The position numbers and the translations under genes are program-made. Source: Paenibacillus xylanexedens (GTDB taxonomy: Bacteria; Bacillota; Bacilli; Paenibacillales; Paenibacillaceae). Taken from it: 64,000 nt of DNA. The notes beneath the pieces are model-generated. The model made no database searches and was not told the origin of the DNA. It was given only the letters and a program-made list of their open reading frames with translations. The DNA is taken from contig NZ_CP018620.1 in the NCBI RefSeq assembly GCF_001908275.1, forward strand, positions 124,001 through 188,000. Direction: 5' to 3'. This document shows, in pieces, positions 1-7,757 of the stretch (position 1 is its first letter; each line of letters opens with the position of its first letter).

Positions 1-1
1 C

Positions 2-1039
2 TCCCTGTCCCAGCGTTCTCGTACACTCAACTACCTGGAACCTCAAGGAAGCCTGGAGCTTCGTGAGGCTTTGTCCGTCCATTTGCAGGCTACTGGCATT
101 CAAGCCTCTCCAGATTCCATACTGATCGTATCGGGTTCTCTTCAGGCACTGCATTTGATTTCGGTCGGACTGCTCCCTCGCGGATCAGCGGTTCTGCTGG
201 AAAAACCGTCGTATCTCTATTCGATTCACGCCTTTCAGTCAGCAGGGTTGAAAATGAGTGGTATCCCGATGGATAACGAAGGCGTACACATTGCACGTCT
301 GGAGGACGCGGCGCAGCATGTCAAAGATCAAGATCACATCTCGCTTCTCTATACGATCCCGAGCTTTCACAATCCCACTGGCTCTGTCATGAGTGATCAC
401 CGCCGGGAAGAACTCATGTACACCGCTCGAACATTAGGCATCTCCATACTGGAGGATGCCGCTTACAGTGATCTGTGGTTGGATAAACCTCCTCCGTCAT
501 CGCTGAAGGCGCGTGACCAGGAAGGACGGGTGCTGCATATGGGCACCCTGTCAAAGGCAGTCAGTCCTGGACTGCGCCTCGGATGGCTGGTTGGGCCAGA
601 GCCGGTCATTCGCCGTCTCGCCGATATCAAGATGCAGACCGATTATGGTACCAGTTCACTCGCCCAAGAAGCTTCTGCCCTGTGGTTCGCAGAAGGACAT
701 CACGCTGGACATATGGAACGCCTTCGCCCTGAACTACGCAGACGCAGAGATACCATGCTGGAGCTGCTTCAACGTCACTTTCATGGTATTGCGGAGTGGG
801 AAATACCCGCTGGTGGATTTTACATCTGGCTGCAATTCACCGTATCCCCTCTCTCTATCCGCCAATTGTTCCATACCTGTCTGGAGCAAAATGTACTAAT
901 CCACCCGGGCTATCTGTATGACCGCTTGGACGCAAGTCACATTCGGCTGTCTTACGCCTATGCTTCCCCTGATGAGATGGAACGTGGACTACAATGCCTG
1001 GCAGAGGCCGTCCACAGACTTATAGACTCTAGCTCCTGA
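2..1039 (+). CDS. MocR/GntR-family regulator, aminotransferase-like domain (5' truncated)
   Basis: This is the C-terminal class I/II aminotransferase fold of a MocR-type PLP-dependent regulator, or of a stand-alone aminotransferase. The reading frame is open to the window edge. Residues before the first possible TTG codon (base 71) match the family (a Y..P.G...LREA pattern), so the gene starts outside the window. The expected PLP contacts are visible: the ED-x-x-Y motif in SILEDAAYSDLW, the Schiff-base lysine in MGTLSKAVSPGLRLGW, and the carboxylate-binding arginine in HIRLSYAY near the end. A GntR winged helix would lie upstream, outside the window, so regulator versus enzyme cannot be settled here. 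It converges on the minus-strand sugar operon, with a hairpin terminator between them. Confidence 0.8.
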   Translation, partial: SLSQRSRTLNYLEPQGSLELREALSVHLQATGIQASPDSILIVSGSLQALHLISVGLLPRGSAVLLEKPSYLYSIHAFQSAGLKMSGIPMDNEGVHIARLEDAAQHVKDQDHISLLYTIPSFHNPTGSVMSDHRREELMYTARTLGISILEDAAYSDLWLDKPPPSSLKARDQEGRVLHMGTLSKAVSPGLRLGWLVGPEPVIRRLADIKMQTDYGTSSLAQEASALWFAEGHHAGHMERLRPELRRRRDTMLELLQRHFHGIAEWEIPAGGFYIWLQFTVSPLSIRQLFHTCLEQNVLIHPGYLYDRLDASHIRLSYAYASPDEMERGLQCLAEAVHRLIDSSS

Positions 1040-1071
1040 CTTCGACGAATACTGTTTCCTGATTTCACCAC

Positions 1072-1121
1072 AAAAAAACAGCCTTGACCTGGAAGGACCA
1101 TGTCCTTCAGATCAAGGCTAT
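1072..1121 (-). terminator. Rho-independent terminator of the sugar ABC operon
   Basis: Stem AGCCTTGA...TCAAGGCT with an inner GAAGGAC/GTCCTTC pair. On the minus strand it is followed by a run of seven T. It lies just after the permease stop codon at 1199 and separates the operon from the convergent aminotransferase-like gene. Confidence 0.85.
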
Positions 1122-1198
1122 TCGCGTAAGTTTCGTAAGTTTGTCCGAATACCAGTACGGGCAAATACCAGCTGCGCTGCGGGATACCTTTGAATGTT

Positions 1199-2026
1199 TT
1201 ACCCTTTGACCGCACCCTCCGCAATCCCCTCCATGATAAACTTCTGGAAGAACGCATAGATCAGAATAACTGGAATCGCAGTCAGTACCAGGGAGGACAG
1301 AATCAACGGCCATTCCTTGTTATATTCACCAAACAGCATGTTCGTGGACAGAATCAGCGTATAACGATTCACATCGGTCAACATGAGCAGTGGCAGCAAG
1401 AAGTCATTCCAGATCCACAGGAAGTCCAGAATTGCGATGGTGACTGTGATCGGAAGCAGCAGCGGGAAGATAATCTGGAAGAACGTCTGGAACTCATTAC
1501 ATCCGTCAATCTGAGCCGACTCCTCCAATTCACGCGGAATGGACTTCACAAACCCGTGATAGAGGAAGATTGCCATGTTCACACCAAGCCCGATATAGAT
1601 CAGGGCCAATCCGTACGTGCTTCCTTGCACCCCCATGCCTTTGGCTACCCGTGTCAGCGGAATCATGATTGAGTGGAACGGTACCAGCATGGATGCAACA
1701 AACAGGAAGAAGATCAGGTTGCTCAAGCGGCCTGAGGTACGTGACAACTTGTATCCCGCAAGTGAGGCACAGAAGACGATTCCCCCGATCCCCAGAAAGG
1801 ATACAATCGCCGAGTTCATCGAACTGCCCAACAGATTGATTTTGTTAAACGCGTCCGAATAATTCTCCCAGTGCAACGTTGTTGGCAGCGCGATAAAGGA
1901 TTGGAACATCTCACCTTGTGTTTTGAAAGAGTTCACCACGGCCATGTAGATCGGCAGCATAGCGACGAGAGAGCCCAGAATCAGCAGCAGTCGAATCAGA
2001 TAACTGTTCAGTCGTTGCATCCTCAT
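1199..2026 (-). CDS. Carbohydrate ABC transporter permease, MalG-like
   Basis: Inner-membrane permease of a CUT1-type sugar importer, 275 residues, the usual length for the MalG/AraQ family. It has an N-terminal membrane segment and five further hydrophobic stretches. The EAA loop that contacts the ATPase is visible as ELEESAQIDGCNEFQTFFQIIFP. Its ATG overlaps the stop of the MalF-like gene by four bases (ATGA), so the two are translationally coupled. No ATPase gene is present, so a shared MsmX-type ATPase elsewhere is expected (inference from Bacillus). The GH42 enzyme in the same locus suggests a beta-galactoside substrate. Confidence 0.93.
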   Translation of the reverse strand: MRMQRLNSYLIRLLLILGSLVAMLPIYMAVVNSFKTQGEMFQSFIALPTTLHWENYSDAFNKINLLGSSMNSAIVSFLGIGGIVFCASLAGYKLSRTSGRLSNLIFFLFVASMLVPFHSIMIPLTRVAKGMGVQGSTYGLALIYIGLGVNMAIFLYHGFVKSIPRELEESAQIDGCNEFQTFFQIIFPLLLPITVTIAILDFLWIWNDFLLPLLMLTDVNRYTLILSTNMLFGEYNKEWPLILSSLVLTAIPVILIYAFFQKFIMEGIAEGAVKG

Positions 2027-2907
2027 GCTTCCACCTCTTTCTTCTTCATGACGGTGATCTGGATGAGTGTAAAGATGAGTACGATGATGAACAGCACAAC
2101 CGATTTGGCACTCGCATAGCCATATCTGAAGTTGTTGGAGAACGCTTCTTCATAGATATTCATCGTGATCACCTGCGTGGCCCGGCCCGGTCCACCACCA
2201 GTCAGTCCATACACCACTTCAAACACTTTGAATGCTCCGTTCAGCGTCAGGAAGAAACAGATGGTCACGGCATGAGTAATCATTGGCAACACCACATTGC
2301 GCAGTACCTGGAATGCGTTGGCCCCATCAATAACAGCCGCTTCTTTGAGACTTTTCGGTACACCCTGGAGAGCAGCCAGATAGATGATCATCATATACCC
2401 TACACCGTTCCAGAGCGATACGATCAGAATGGAGTAAAATGAAAACTTCGGATCACCCAGCCATTGCTGGTCGAGGAACGAGAAAGCCAGTTTCTCTGCG
2501 AGCTGTGGCAGCACCTGAGAGAAGATGAATGTCCACATGAAAGCACTGATGATTGTACTGATCATGTTAGGCATGAAGAACAGCGTCCGGAAAAGCCCTT
2601 TGCTACGCGTCCGTGACTCAATCAACACGGCGAGTAACAAGGCAATTCCATTTTGCAGAATCAGCATAAATATTACATATTTCATCGTGAACCACAGGGA
2701 ATTCAGAAAGTCGGGATCTTCTTTGAACAATTCCACAAAGTTGCCCAGACCGATAAAGCTGTAATCCTGATTGAGTCCGTTCCAATCCGTCAGACTATAG
2801 AACATGCCACTGAACGTGGGATACAGCAGGAAAATCGCATAGATGACAAAGGCAGGCGCAGTGAACGCGAGCAGTGACAGATACTTCTTGAACACATTCG
2901 TAGCCAT
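2023..2907 (-). CDS. Carbohydrate ABC transporter permease, MalF-like
   Basis: Permease of 294 residues pairing with the downstream MalG-like protein. It has six predicted membrane segments, the first near residues 12-33. The EAA loop reads KEAAVIDGANAFQVLRNVVLPM and is followed by the typical GLTGGGPGRATQV region. A GGGGGAG ribosome site precedes the ATG. It lies 180 bases after the binding-protein gene, and that gap holds a strong stem-loop. This spacing is typical of operons in which the binding protein is made in excess over the permeases. Confidence 0.94.
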   Translation of the reverse strand: MATNVFKKYLSLLAFTAPAFVIYAIFLLYPTFSGMFYSLTDWNGLNQDYSFIGLGNFVELFKEDPDFLNSLWFTMKYVIFMLILQNGIALLLAVLIESRTRSKGLFRTLFFMPNMISTIISAFMWTFIFSQVLPQLAEKLAFSFLDQQWLGDPKFSFYSILIVSLWNGVGYMMIIYLAALQGVPKSLKEAAVIDGANAFQVLRNVVLPMITHAVTICFFLTLNGAFKVFEVVYGLTGGGPGRATQVITMNIYEEAFSNNFRYGYASAKSVVLFIIVLIFTLIQITVMKKKEVEA

Positions 2908-3019
2908 TGGTTCTCCCCCTTTTCACTCGAAGCGGATGATTGTAAACGAGGGAACGAAGAACGTTCTGCCTGCCGTATCATCTGCTTGGAGACTGCGACG
3001 AAACAAAGTACCGCTCATT

Positions 3020-3058
3020 TGTTGACAAAACTCTCAGACCGTTGAGATTTGCCAACAA
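3020..3058 (-). promoter_or_regulatory. Stem-loop between binding-protein and permease genes
   Basis: Long imperfect inverted repeat: TGTTGACAAAACTCTCA on one side and TGAGATTTGCCAACA on the other, with a six-base loop. It sits 30-65 bases after the binding-protein stop, with no long T run after it on the minus strand. It is more likely an mRNA-stabilising or partial attenuation hairpin than a full terminator. This would give more binding protein than permease. Confidence 0.6.
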
Positions 3059-3086
3059 AAGCGGATACTCCATTCCTCACAGCTCC

Positions 3087-4367
3087 TTACTTGTTGACTT
3101 TGTTGTAGGATTTCCACGCCTTGTCGAGCGCATCGATAACCTGCTGTTGATTTAATTGCCCAGAGTAGTAGCCTTGCAACGCTTTGCCTGACTCGTCTTT
3201 CACCGCTTGAGGGAGGGATGGGTCCTCATAAGCTTTACCTTCACTCACATATTTCTGGGCATCGTCTACCCACGGGAAGCTCTTGAAGTCATGGATCTTG
3301 GCAATCGGATTGAACTTGAGTGCTTCGAAGAATGCACTTGAATCCTTGTCATCGAGAATGTAGTTCACGAAATCGAGTGCCACTTCTTTGTTTTTGCTAG
3401 ATGACGATACTGCCAGTGAAGTGGAGGTGCTCAGATTGATTTTGGTATCATCCGGATTGTCATTGATCGGCATTGGTGCTACACCAAAGTTCAAGTCCGG
3501 GTTGGACTTCAGGATGGTTTCGGCAAACCATGGTCCTTGAATCCACATCGCGGCGCTTCCTGATGCGAAGGCTGCTGAACCATCATCTCCGCCCACTTCC
3601 AGCGCTTTGTCCGTTCCATTGGCATTGACGAGATCAAAGATATCAAACAATGCTTTCATATCGGAGAAGGAGCCCTGATCCTGATTCATCTTCTCCACGA
3701 AGTCTTTGTGCTCAGACTGAGTTAATGCACCCACGGTAAGTGGCAGAAATAATTGCGGAATCCAGGCTTCTTTGTAGGATAGTTCAAACGGTGTAATGTT
3801 GGCTGCTTTGAGTTTCTCCACGACCGCTTTCATTTCTGTTAACGTCGTTGGCACTTCCAGCCCTTGCTCTTCAAAAATATCTTTATTGTACAAATAGCCC
3901 CATGATACTGTTTCCAATGGAATAGCTACGATTTTACCCTCCGCATTCGTTATGGAAGGTTTAACCGAATCCAGCAGCTTATCGACAAAAGGTTGGCCCG
4001 ACAGGTCTTCCAGATAACCAGCTTTGCTGAATGGTGGAATCTCATTGACTGCATGCAGGGCGAACACATCCGGTGCATCATTGGAGGCGAGGCGAGTCTT
4101 CAGAATCTGAGGTGCATTGTCCGCTGGCGGCATCTCCAGTTGCACGTTCACCTCAATGTTTTTCTCTGCTTTCTCCTTGGCTTTGAACTGTTCTATATAT
4201 TTATCGTAATGTTCTTTCAGCCGAGGTTGTGCAACGAACACTTTGAGTGATACCGTGCTGCCTGATGCCAATTCCTCCTGCCCATTGTCCGTTCCTGCAT
4301 TGGAACCGCAACCTGCGAGCAGAACACTGACCAGTACTGTACTTGCTACGCTTTTCCATACTTTCAT
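3087..4367 (-). CDS. Extracellular sugar-binding lipoprotein (SBP family 1)
   Basis: Substrate-capture lipoprotein of the CUT1 importer, 426 residues. A short signal sequence ends in the lipobox VLLAGC (Cys20), so it should be lipid-anchored outside the membrane. The rest is a typical family 1 solute-binding fold: the early RLASNDAPDVFAL segment, the hinge-region MWIQGPWFAETILKSNPDLNFGVAPMP, and a C-terminal DALDKAWKSYNK helix. A GGGAGG ribosome site lies 10 bases before the ATG. A cre-like site and a TATAAT -10 box lie just upstream. The ligand cannot be read from sequence; the locus suggests galacto-oligosaccharides. Confidence 0.92.
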   Translation of the reverse strand: MKVWKSVASTVLVSVLLAGCGSNAGTDNGQEELASGSTVSLKVFVAQPRLKEHYDKYIEQFKAKEKAEKNIEVNVQLEMPPADNAPQILKTRLASNDAPDVFALHAVNEIPPFSKAGYLEDLSGQPFVDKLLDSVKPSITNAEGKIVAIPLETVSWGYLYNKDIFEEQGLEVPTTLTEMKAVVEKLKAANITPFELSYKEAWIPQLFLPLTVGALTQSEHKDFVEKMNQDQGSFSDMKALFDIFDLVNANGTDKALEVGGDDGSAAFASGSAAMWIQGPWFAETILKSNPDLNFGVAPMPINDNPDDTKINLSTSTSLAVSSSSKNKEVALDFVNYILDDKDSSAFFEALKFNPIAKIHDFKSFPWVDDAQKYVSEGKAYEDPSLPQAVKDESGKALQGYYSGQLNQQQVIDALDKAWKSYNKVNK

Positions 4368-4413
4368 CTCTTATGACCTCCCGGTGTGTAACTGGTTTGT
4401 CTTTCATAGGATC

Positions 4414-4442
4414 ATTATATATCAGAAAATGAAAGCGCTTCA
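4414..4442 (-). promoter_or_regulatory. Promoter -10 box with overlapping cre-like operator
   Basis: On the minus strand a TATAAT lies at 4414-4419. The cre-like palindrome TGAAAGCGCTTCA lies at 4430-4442, where a -35 box would be. The palindrome is one base shorter than the ideal TGAAAGCGCTTTCA. Its position upstream of the sugar-binding-protein gene fits CcpA-type carbon repression. Confidence 0.5.
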
Positions 4443-4514
4443 TTGGACAAAATTAGACTTGTGTATTGGATTATTTTAAACCTTAATCCTGCCGCAAATG
4501 CTCTCTCGAACGTC

Positions 4515-5624
4515 TCATTCCGTACTACTGCCTGATTTACCTGATATACGAGCCTGTCCCTTCCGCATCTCCCCAGGTGAAACTCCGAAATGCTTCTTGA
4601 ACACTCGATAGAAGTAGGACACATCTTCATAACCCGCCATCTCGGCAACATGCTTGAACGGAATCTGTTCATCCATCACCCATTCTTTCGCTCTCGTCAT
4701 ACGTAACTGGACAACATAGTCGGTCACATTCACCTCATACTCTTTCTTGAATACCTTGCTGAGATATTCCTTGCTGACAAAAAAGATCTGAGCGAGCTGC
4801 TCCAGCGTAATCATCTCCATACAGTGCTGCTCAATGTATTGCTTCACCTCATTCAGGTTCAGCTTATTCTTGAACTTACGCTGCGCAATGAGCTGCTCCA
4901 AAGCCTGATAGTACGGAGTCGAAATCCATGCGATCGTGGATTCGATGGAAGCCAGTGCAGCCGCAGGAGGTAGCGCCGTTGCTTCGGGCCGCTCGTACAA
5001 GCCATTGGAGACGCACAGTTCATCTAACAAAGCCTGTAATTCATGAGCCACCCTGCCAAGCTGCCGAGGTCTGTTAATCTCGCATTGTTCCAGCTTCTGC
5101 TGTAATTGCTGGAACCACTCACGCAGACTCTGACCGTTCAGGTCATTAAACCGCAGGCGGGCCTGCTGCTGAAACAGGGAGAACTCACCTGCGAACGAAG
5201 ATGGGTACGATTCCCACGATTCAGGTGCTGATTCAACCTTTTCCAACTCTTTTGCACATTTAGCAAGTACACCATTCAGTTCATCCGGATTCACCGGTTT
5301 GAGCAGATAATCTGCAGCCCGATGGCGGATCGCATGTTTTGCATAATTGAAGTCGTCATATCCGCTCACCACGATCACCTTGATCTGTGGGTACTGTCCG
5401 CTCAGCGTCTGTAACAGTTCCACACCGTCTGTACCGGGCATGCGCATGTCCGTAATGATAATGTGAGGCTGATGCTGCTTGACCAGTTGTATGGCCTGCT
5501 CACCATCCTCTGCCTCACCTGCAACGGTCATGCCGAGTTCATTCCAATCTCCCAGGTTGCGCAAAATATCCCGGTTCCACGGTTCATCATCCACCAACAG
5601 CACTCTGTACAGTTCCTTGTTCAC
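4515..5624 (-). CDS. Two-component response regulator, YesN/AraC type
   Basis: DNA-binding response regulator of 369 residues. The N-terminal receiver domain has LLVDDEPW acidic residues, phospho-acceptor Asp59 in IIITDMRMPG, and the conserved lysine in YLLKPVNPDEL. The C-terminal AraC helix-turn-helix pair spans about 260-360 (ITLEQLAQIFFVSKEYLSKVFKK and VAEMAGYEDVSYFYRVFKKHFGVSPGE, split by a linker). The start is GTG, and its GTGA overlaps the kinase stop, so the two are co-translated. It probably activates the downstream binding-protein/permease genes. Confidence 0.93.
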   Translation of the reverse strand: MNKELYRVLLVDDEPWNRDILRNLGDWNELGMTVAGEAEDGEQAIQLVKQHQPHIIITDMRMPGTDGVELLQTLSGQYPQIKVIVVSGYDDFNYAKHAIRHRAADYLLKPVNPDELNGVLAKCAKELEKVESAPESWESYPSSFAGEFSLFQQQARLRFNDLNGQSLREWFQQLQQKLEQCEINRPRQLGRVAHELQALLDELCVSNGLYERPEATALPPAAALASIESTIAWISTPYYQALEQLIAQRKFKNKLNLNEVKQYIEQHCMEMITLEQLAQIFFVSKEYLSKVFKKEYEVNVTDYVVQLRMTRAKEWVMDEQIPFKHVAEMAGYEDVSYFYRVFKKHFGVSPGEMRKGQARISGKSGSSTE

Positions 5625-7411
5625 AAGGCTTCGCCTCCTGTATTGCAGGGGTTTCGTACCGTAACGCTTGTCCCCTGTCCGTATTCACTTTCTATGCTCA
5701 TCCCATATTCAGGTCCAAAATGCATTACCATTCGTGAGGCCGCATTGACCAGTCCAATACTTGTACCTGAACTCCACACCCGATCAGCCTGCCGGGTAAG
5801 CCGCTCCAGTCTGGACTGCATCTCCGTTAGTTTCTCAGCATCCATACCCACGCCGTTATCACAAATTCGAATGGTTACATCTGAAGGTTCACAGACAACC
5901 TCAATGCCCAGCTTCCATTCGCCCTGTTTCTTCTCCAGACCATGCAAAAATGCATTCTCCACAATGGGTTGCAAAGACAACTTGGGGATATAACACGCCC
6001 GAAGTTCTCCGGTAATCTCCAGTGTATATTCAAGCCTGCCGGCAAAACGTTGCTTCTGAATCAGCATATAATGCTCCAACTGATCGAGTTCAGACTGCAG
6101 GGGCACCAGTCCATCCGGCGCTCGCACAATATAACGAAACATCTCGCTTAAGGCTCGAATGACCTTGTAACTGTCTGCCGGTTTTTGCGAGTAGACCATG
6201 CCGCCAATCATCTGCAACGTATTTTGCAGGAAATGCGGATGGATCTGGGATTGCAGTGCTTTGAGCTCGGCCGTCTGCTTCTCCAGATTCATCAGGTAGT
6301 TGTCGCGAATATGTTCCCGAATACGACTAGCCATGCCGTGCAGATTTTTCTCCAGCAGACCAATCTCATCTACCCGGCCACTTCGCACCACTTCCCTGTC
6401 CTTGATCAGTTGAATACCCTTCATGGAATTTGCCAGTCGGACAATGGGCTTTGATGTGCGCCAGGCCACCAGCGCAGCTAGTCCCACAGATATGACAGTG
6501 GCCAGGCCACCCACAACCAATCCGTATTTCATCGTTTCCAAGGCGCTTTCGTTAACAACATGGGCAGGTACAATCTTGATCACACGCAGTCCTGACGGCT
6601 CAATGGAATGAAAGAATACGTACTCCTTGGCTGTACGGATAAACCCCGAACTTTCTTTTGTGCCTGCCAATTTCTCCAGTGCTTCCGCTGAAGGCTGAAT
6701 ATCTTGGTTTGGCTGATAGACCGGACTGCCCGTGCTGTCAGCAATGTATACCGCATAGTCACCCCGGCTATCCAGCAGCTCCAGGGTCTGGTTGAACTCA
6801 GCCCACTTGACCTCCAGACTGATGGCCCCGATCTGTGCCTGATCCTCGAAGCGGTTCATGCTGCGGGTCATGTGAAACTTTTGCGGATCGTCCGGATCAT
6901 TGATAATCGTAAAATCTTTATGTTGTGCAAAAAGCTCATGATATCCTTCCGGTATTTCCGATACCGCTTTGATGCGAGAATCCATGGAGTTGAAGGTGAA
7001 CAAGGTGTCCAATTCCTTCAGGTACAGTTCAACGCCAAATACATAATTGCCAGCAGAATAGTATACACTGTTCAGCATATTGAACATGGCCTTCTGTTCA
7101 TCGAATCGACTGGCCGCCGGCGCTTCCTCGTTCAACGCCAGATATTGATGCAATTCGTCACTGATCTGAATCGAATAGATAATGTTGTTCATGCGCGCGA
7201 ACTGTTCACCCAGATAGATGGAGGCCCAGTTCATATTGGCTCGGTTGGTCTCCATAATCTCCTCTTCCATGGAAGAGCGGGTATTCTCAGCAGCCATAGC
7301 GGTCATGGCAATGACGGGCAGAACGGCCAGCAGCGTCATGGTAAGAATCAATTTATTGCGAATGCTGCGTTTGAAAGGATCTATCAGCTTCCGATAACAT
7401 TCGGTAAACAC
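5621..7411 (-). CDS. Sensor histidine kinase, YesM family
   Basis: Membrane sensor kinase of 596 residues that phosphorylates the adjacent response regulator. Membrane segments lie at about 20-40 and 280-305 around a large extracellular sensor domain. A HAMP linker follows, then the LytS/YesM-type His_kinase domain with phospho-acceptor His near residue 390 (QIHPHFLQNTLQ). The HATPase domain has the N box (VENAFLHGLE), G1 box (DNGVGM) and G2 box (SGTSIGLVNAASRM). The start is GTG with AGGAG ten bases upstream. A hairpin lies only 30 bases upstream of the start, in the leader. Confidence 0.93.
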   Translation of the reverse strand: MFTECYRKLIDPFKRSIRNKLILTMTLLAVLPVIAMTAMAAENTRSSMEEEIMETNRANMNWASIYLGEQFARMNNIIYSIQISDELHQYLALNEEAPAASRFDEQKAMFNMLNSVYYSAGNYVFGVELYLKELDTLFTFNSMDSRIKAVSEIPEGYHELFAQHKDFTIINDPDDPQKFHMTRSMNRFEDQAQIGAISLEVKWAEFNQTLELLDSRGDYAVYIADSTGSPVYQPNQDIQPSAEALEKLAGTKESSGFIRTAKEYVFFHSIEPSGLRVIKIVPAHVVNESALETMKYGLVVGGLATVISVGLAALVAWRTSKPIVRLANSMKGIQLIKDREVVRSGRVDEIGLLEKNLHGMASRIREHIRDNYLMNLEKQTAELKALQSQIHPHFLQNTLQMIGGMVYSQKPADSYKVIRALSEMFRYIVRAPDGLVPLQSELDQLEHYMLIQKQRFAGRLEYTLEITGELRACYIPKLSLQPIVENAFLHGLEKKQGEWKLGIEVVCEPSDVTIRICDNGVGMDAEKLTEMQSRLERLTRQADRVWSSGTSIGLVNAASRMVMHFGPEYGMSIESEYGQGTSVTVRNPCNTGGEAL

Positions 7412-7440
7412 AGCGCATCCACTCCTGAGCTAAAATAGAC

Positions 7441-7472
7441 AAACGCCCCAGCATGGAAGCTGAGGGCGCTTT
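7441..7472 (-). terminator. Possible terminator or attenuator between GH42 gene and kinase gene
   Basis: Inverted repeat CGCCCCAGC / GCTGAGGGCG with a six-base loop. On the minus strand it is followed by a T-rich tract. It sits only 30 bases before the kinase start. It therefore either ends the GH42 message, with kinase expression depending on read-through, or works as a leader attenuator. Confidence 0.55.
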
Positions 7473-7529
7473 GGTCTTTATATTCGTTTGGAAATGTTAA
7501 AATATCACGTTATACAATAGAATGAATGG

Positions 7530-7715
7530 TTACACGAGATCACTACGTGGTCAGAACAACCTTCTGATCGCTGTTATCACCGGATTTTTTTGATTCCCTT
7601 TTCGAAGGGGAAAATCCGTTGATAAAGGCGAGGTGTATGCTTCCGATGCAGCTTTCTTTCAGAAAGCTTTTAGCTCCGCTTCCTCAGGTTATTTCTGCCT
7701 CTCCGTTAACGTGTA
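7530..7715. repeat. Palindromic intergenic element, copy 1
   Basis: Element of about 186 bases sharing blocks with copies at 12.9-13.1 kb and 24.2-24.4 kb: CTTCTGATCGCTGTTATC, CGGATTTTTTTGATTCCC, AAAATCCG, GATAAAGGCGA and TCTCCGTT. The centre folds as TTATC.CCGGATTTT / AAAATCCG..GATAA around a CCCTTTTCGAAGGGG hairpin. The right half carries an extra insertion of about 30 bases compared with the other copies. It fills most of the 346-base gap between the kinase and GH42 genes. Nothing else coding was seen in that gap. Confidence 0.8.
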
Positions 7716-7757
7716 CATGTTGAATTCAACTTATATACCTATATTTATTATTTCCTA

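Noticed and set aside
5463..5993. 176-residue plus-strand open frame
   Set aside because: It lies opposite the kinase and response-regulator genes, whose domains are fully supported on the minus strand.
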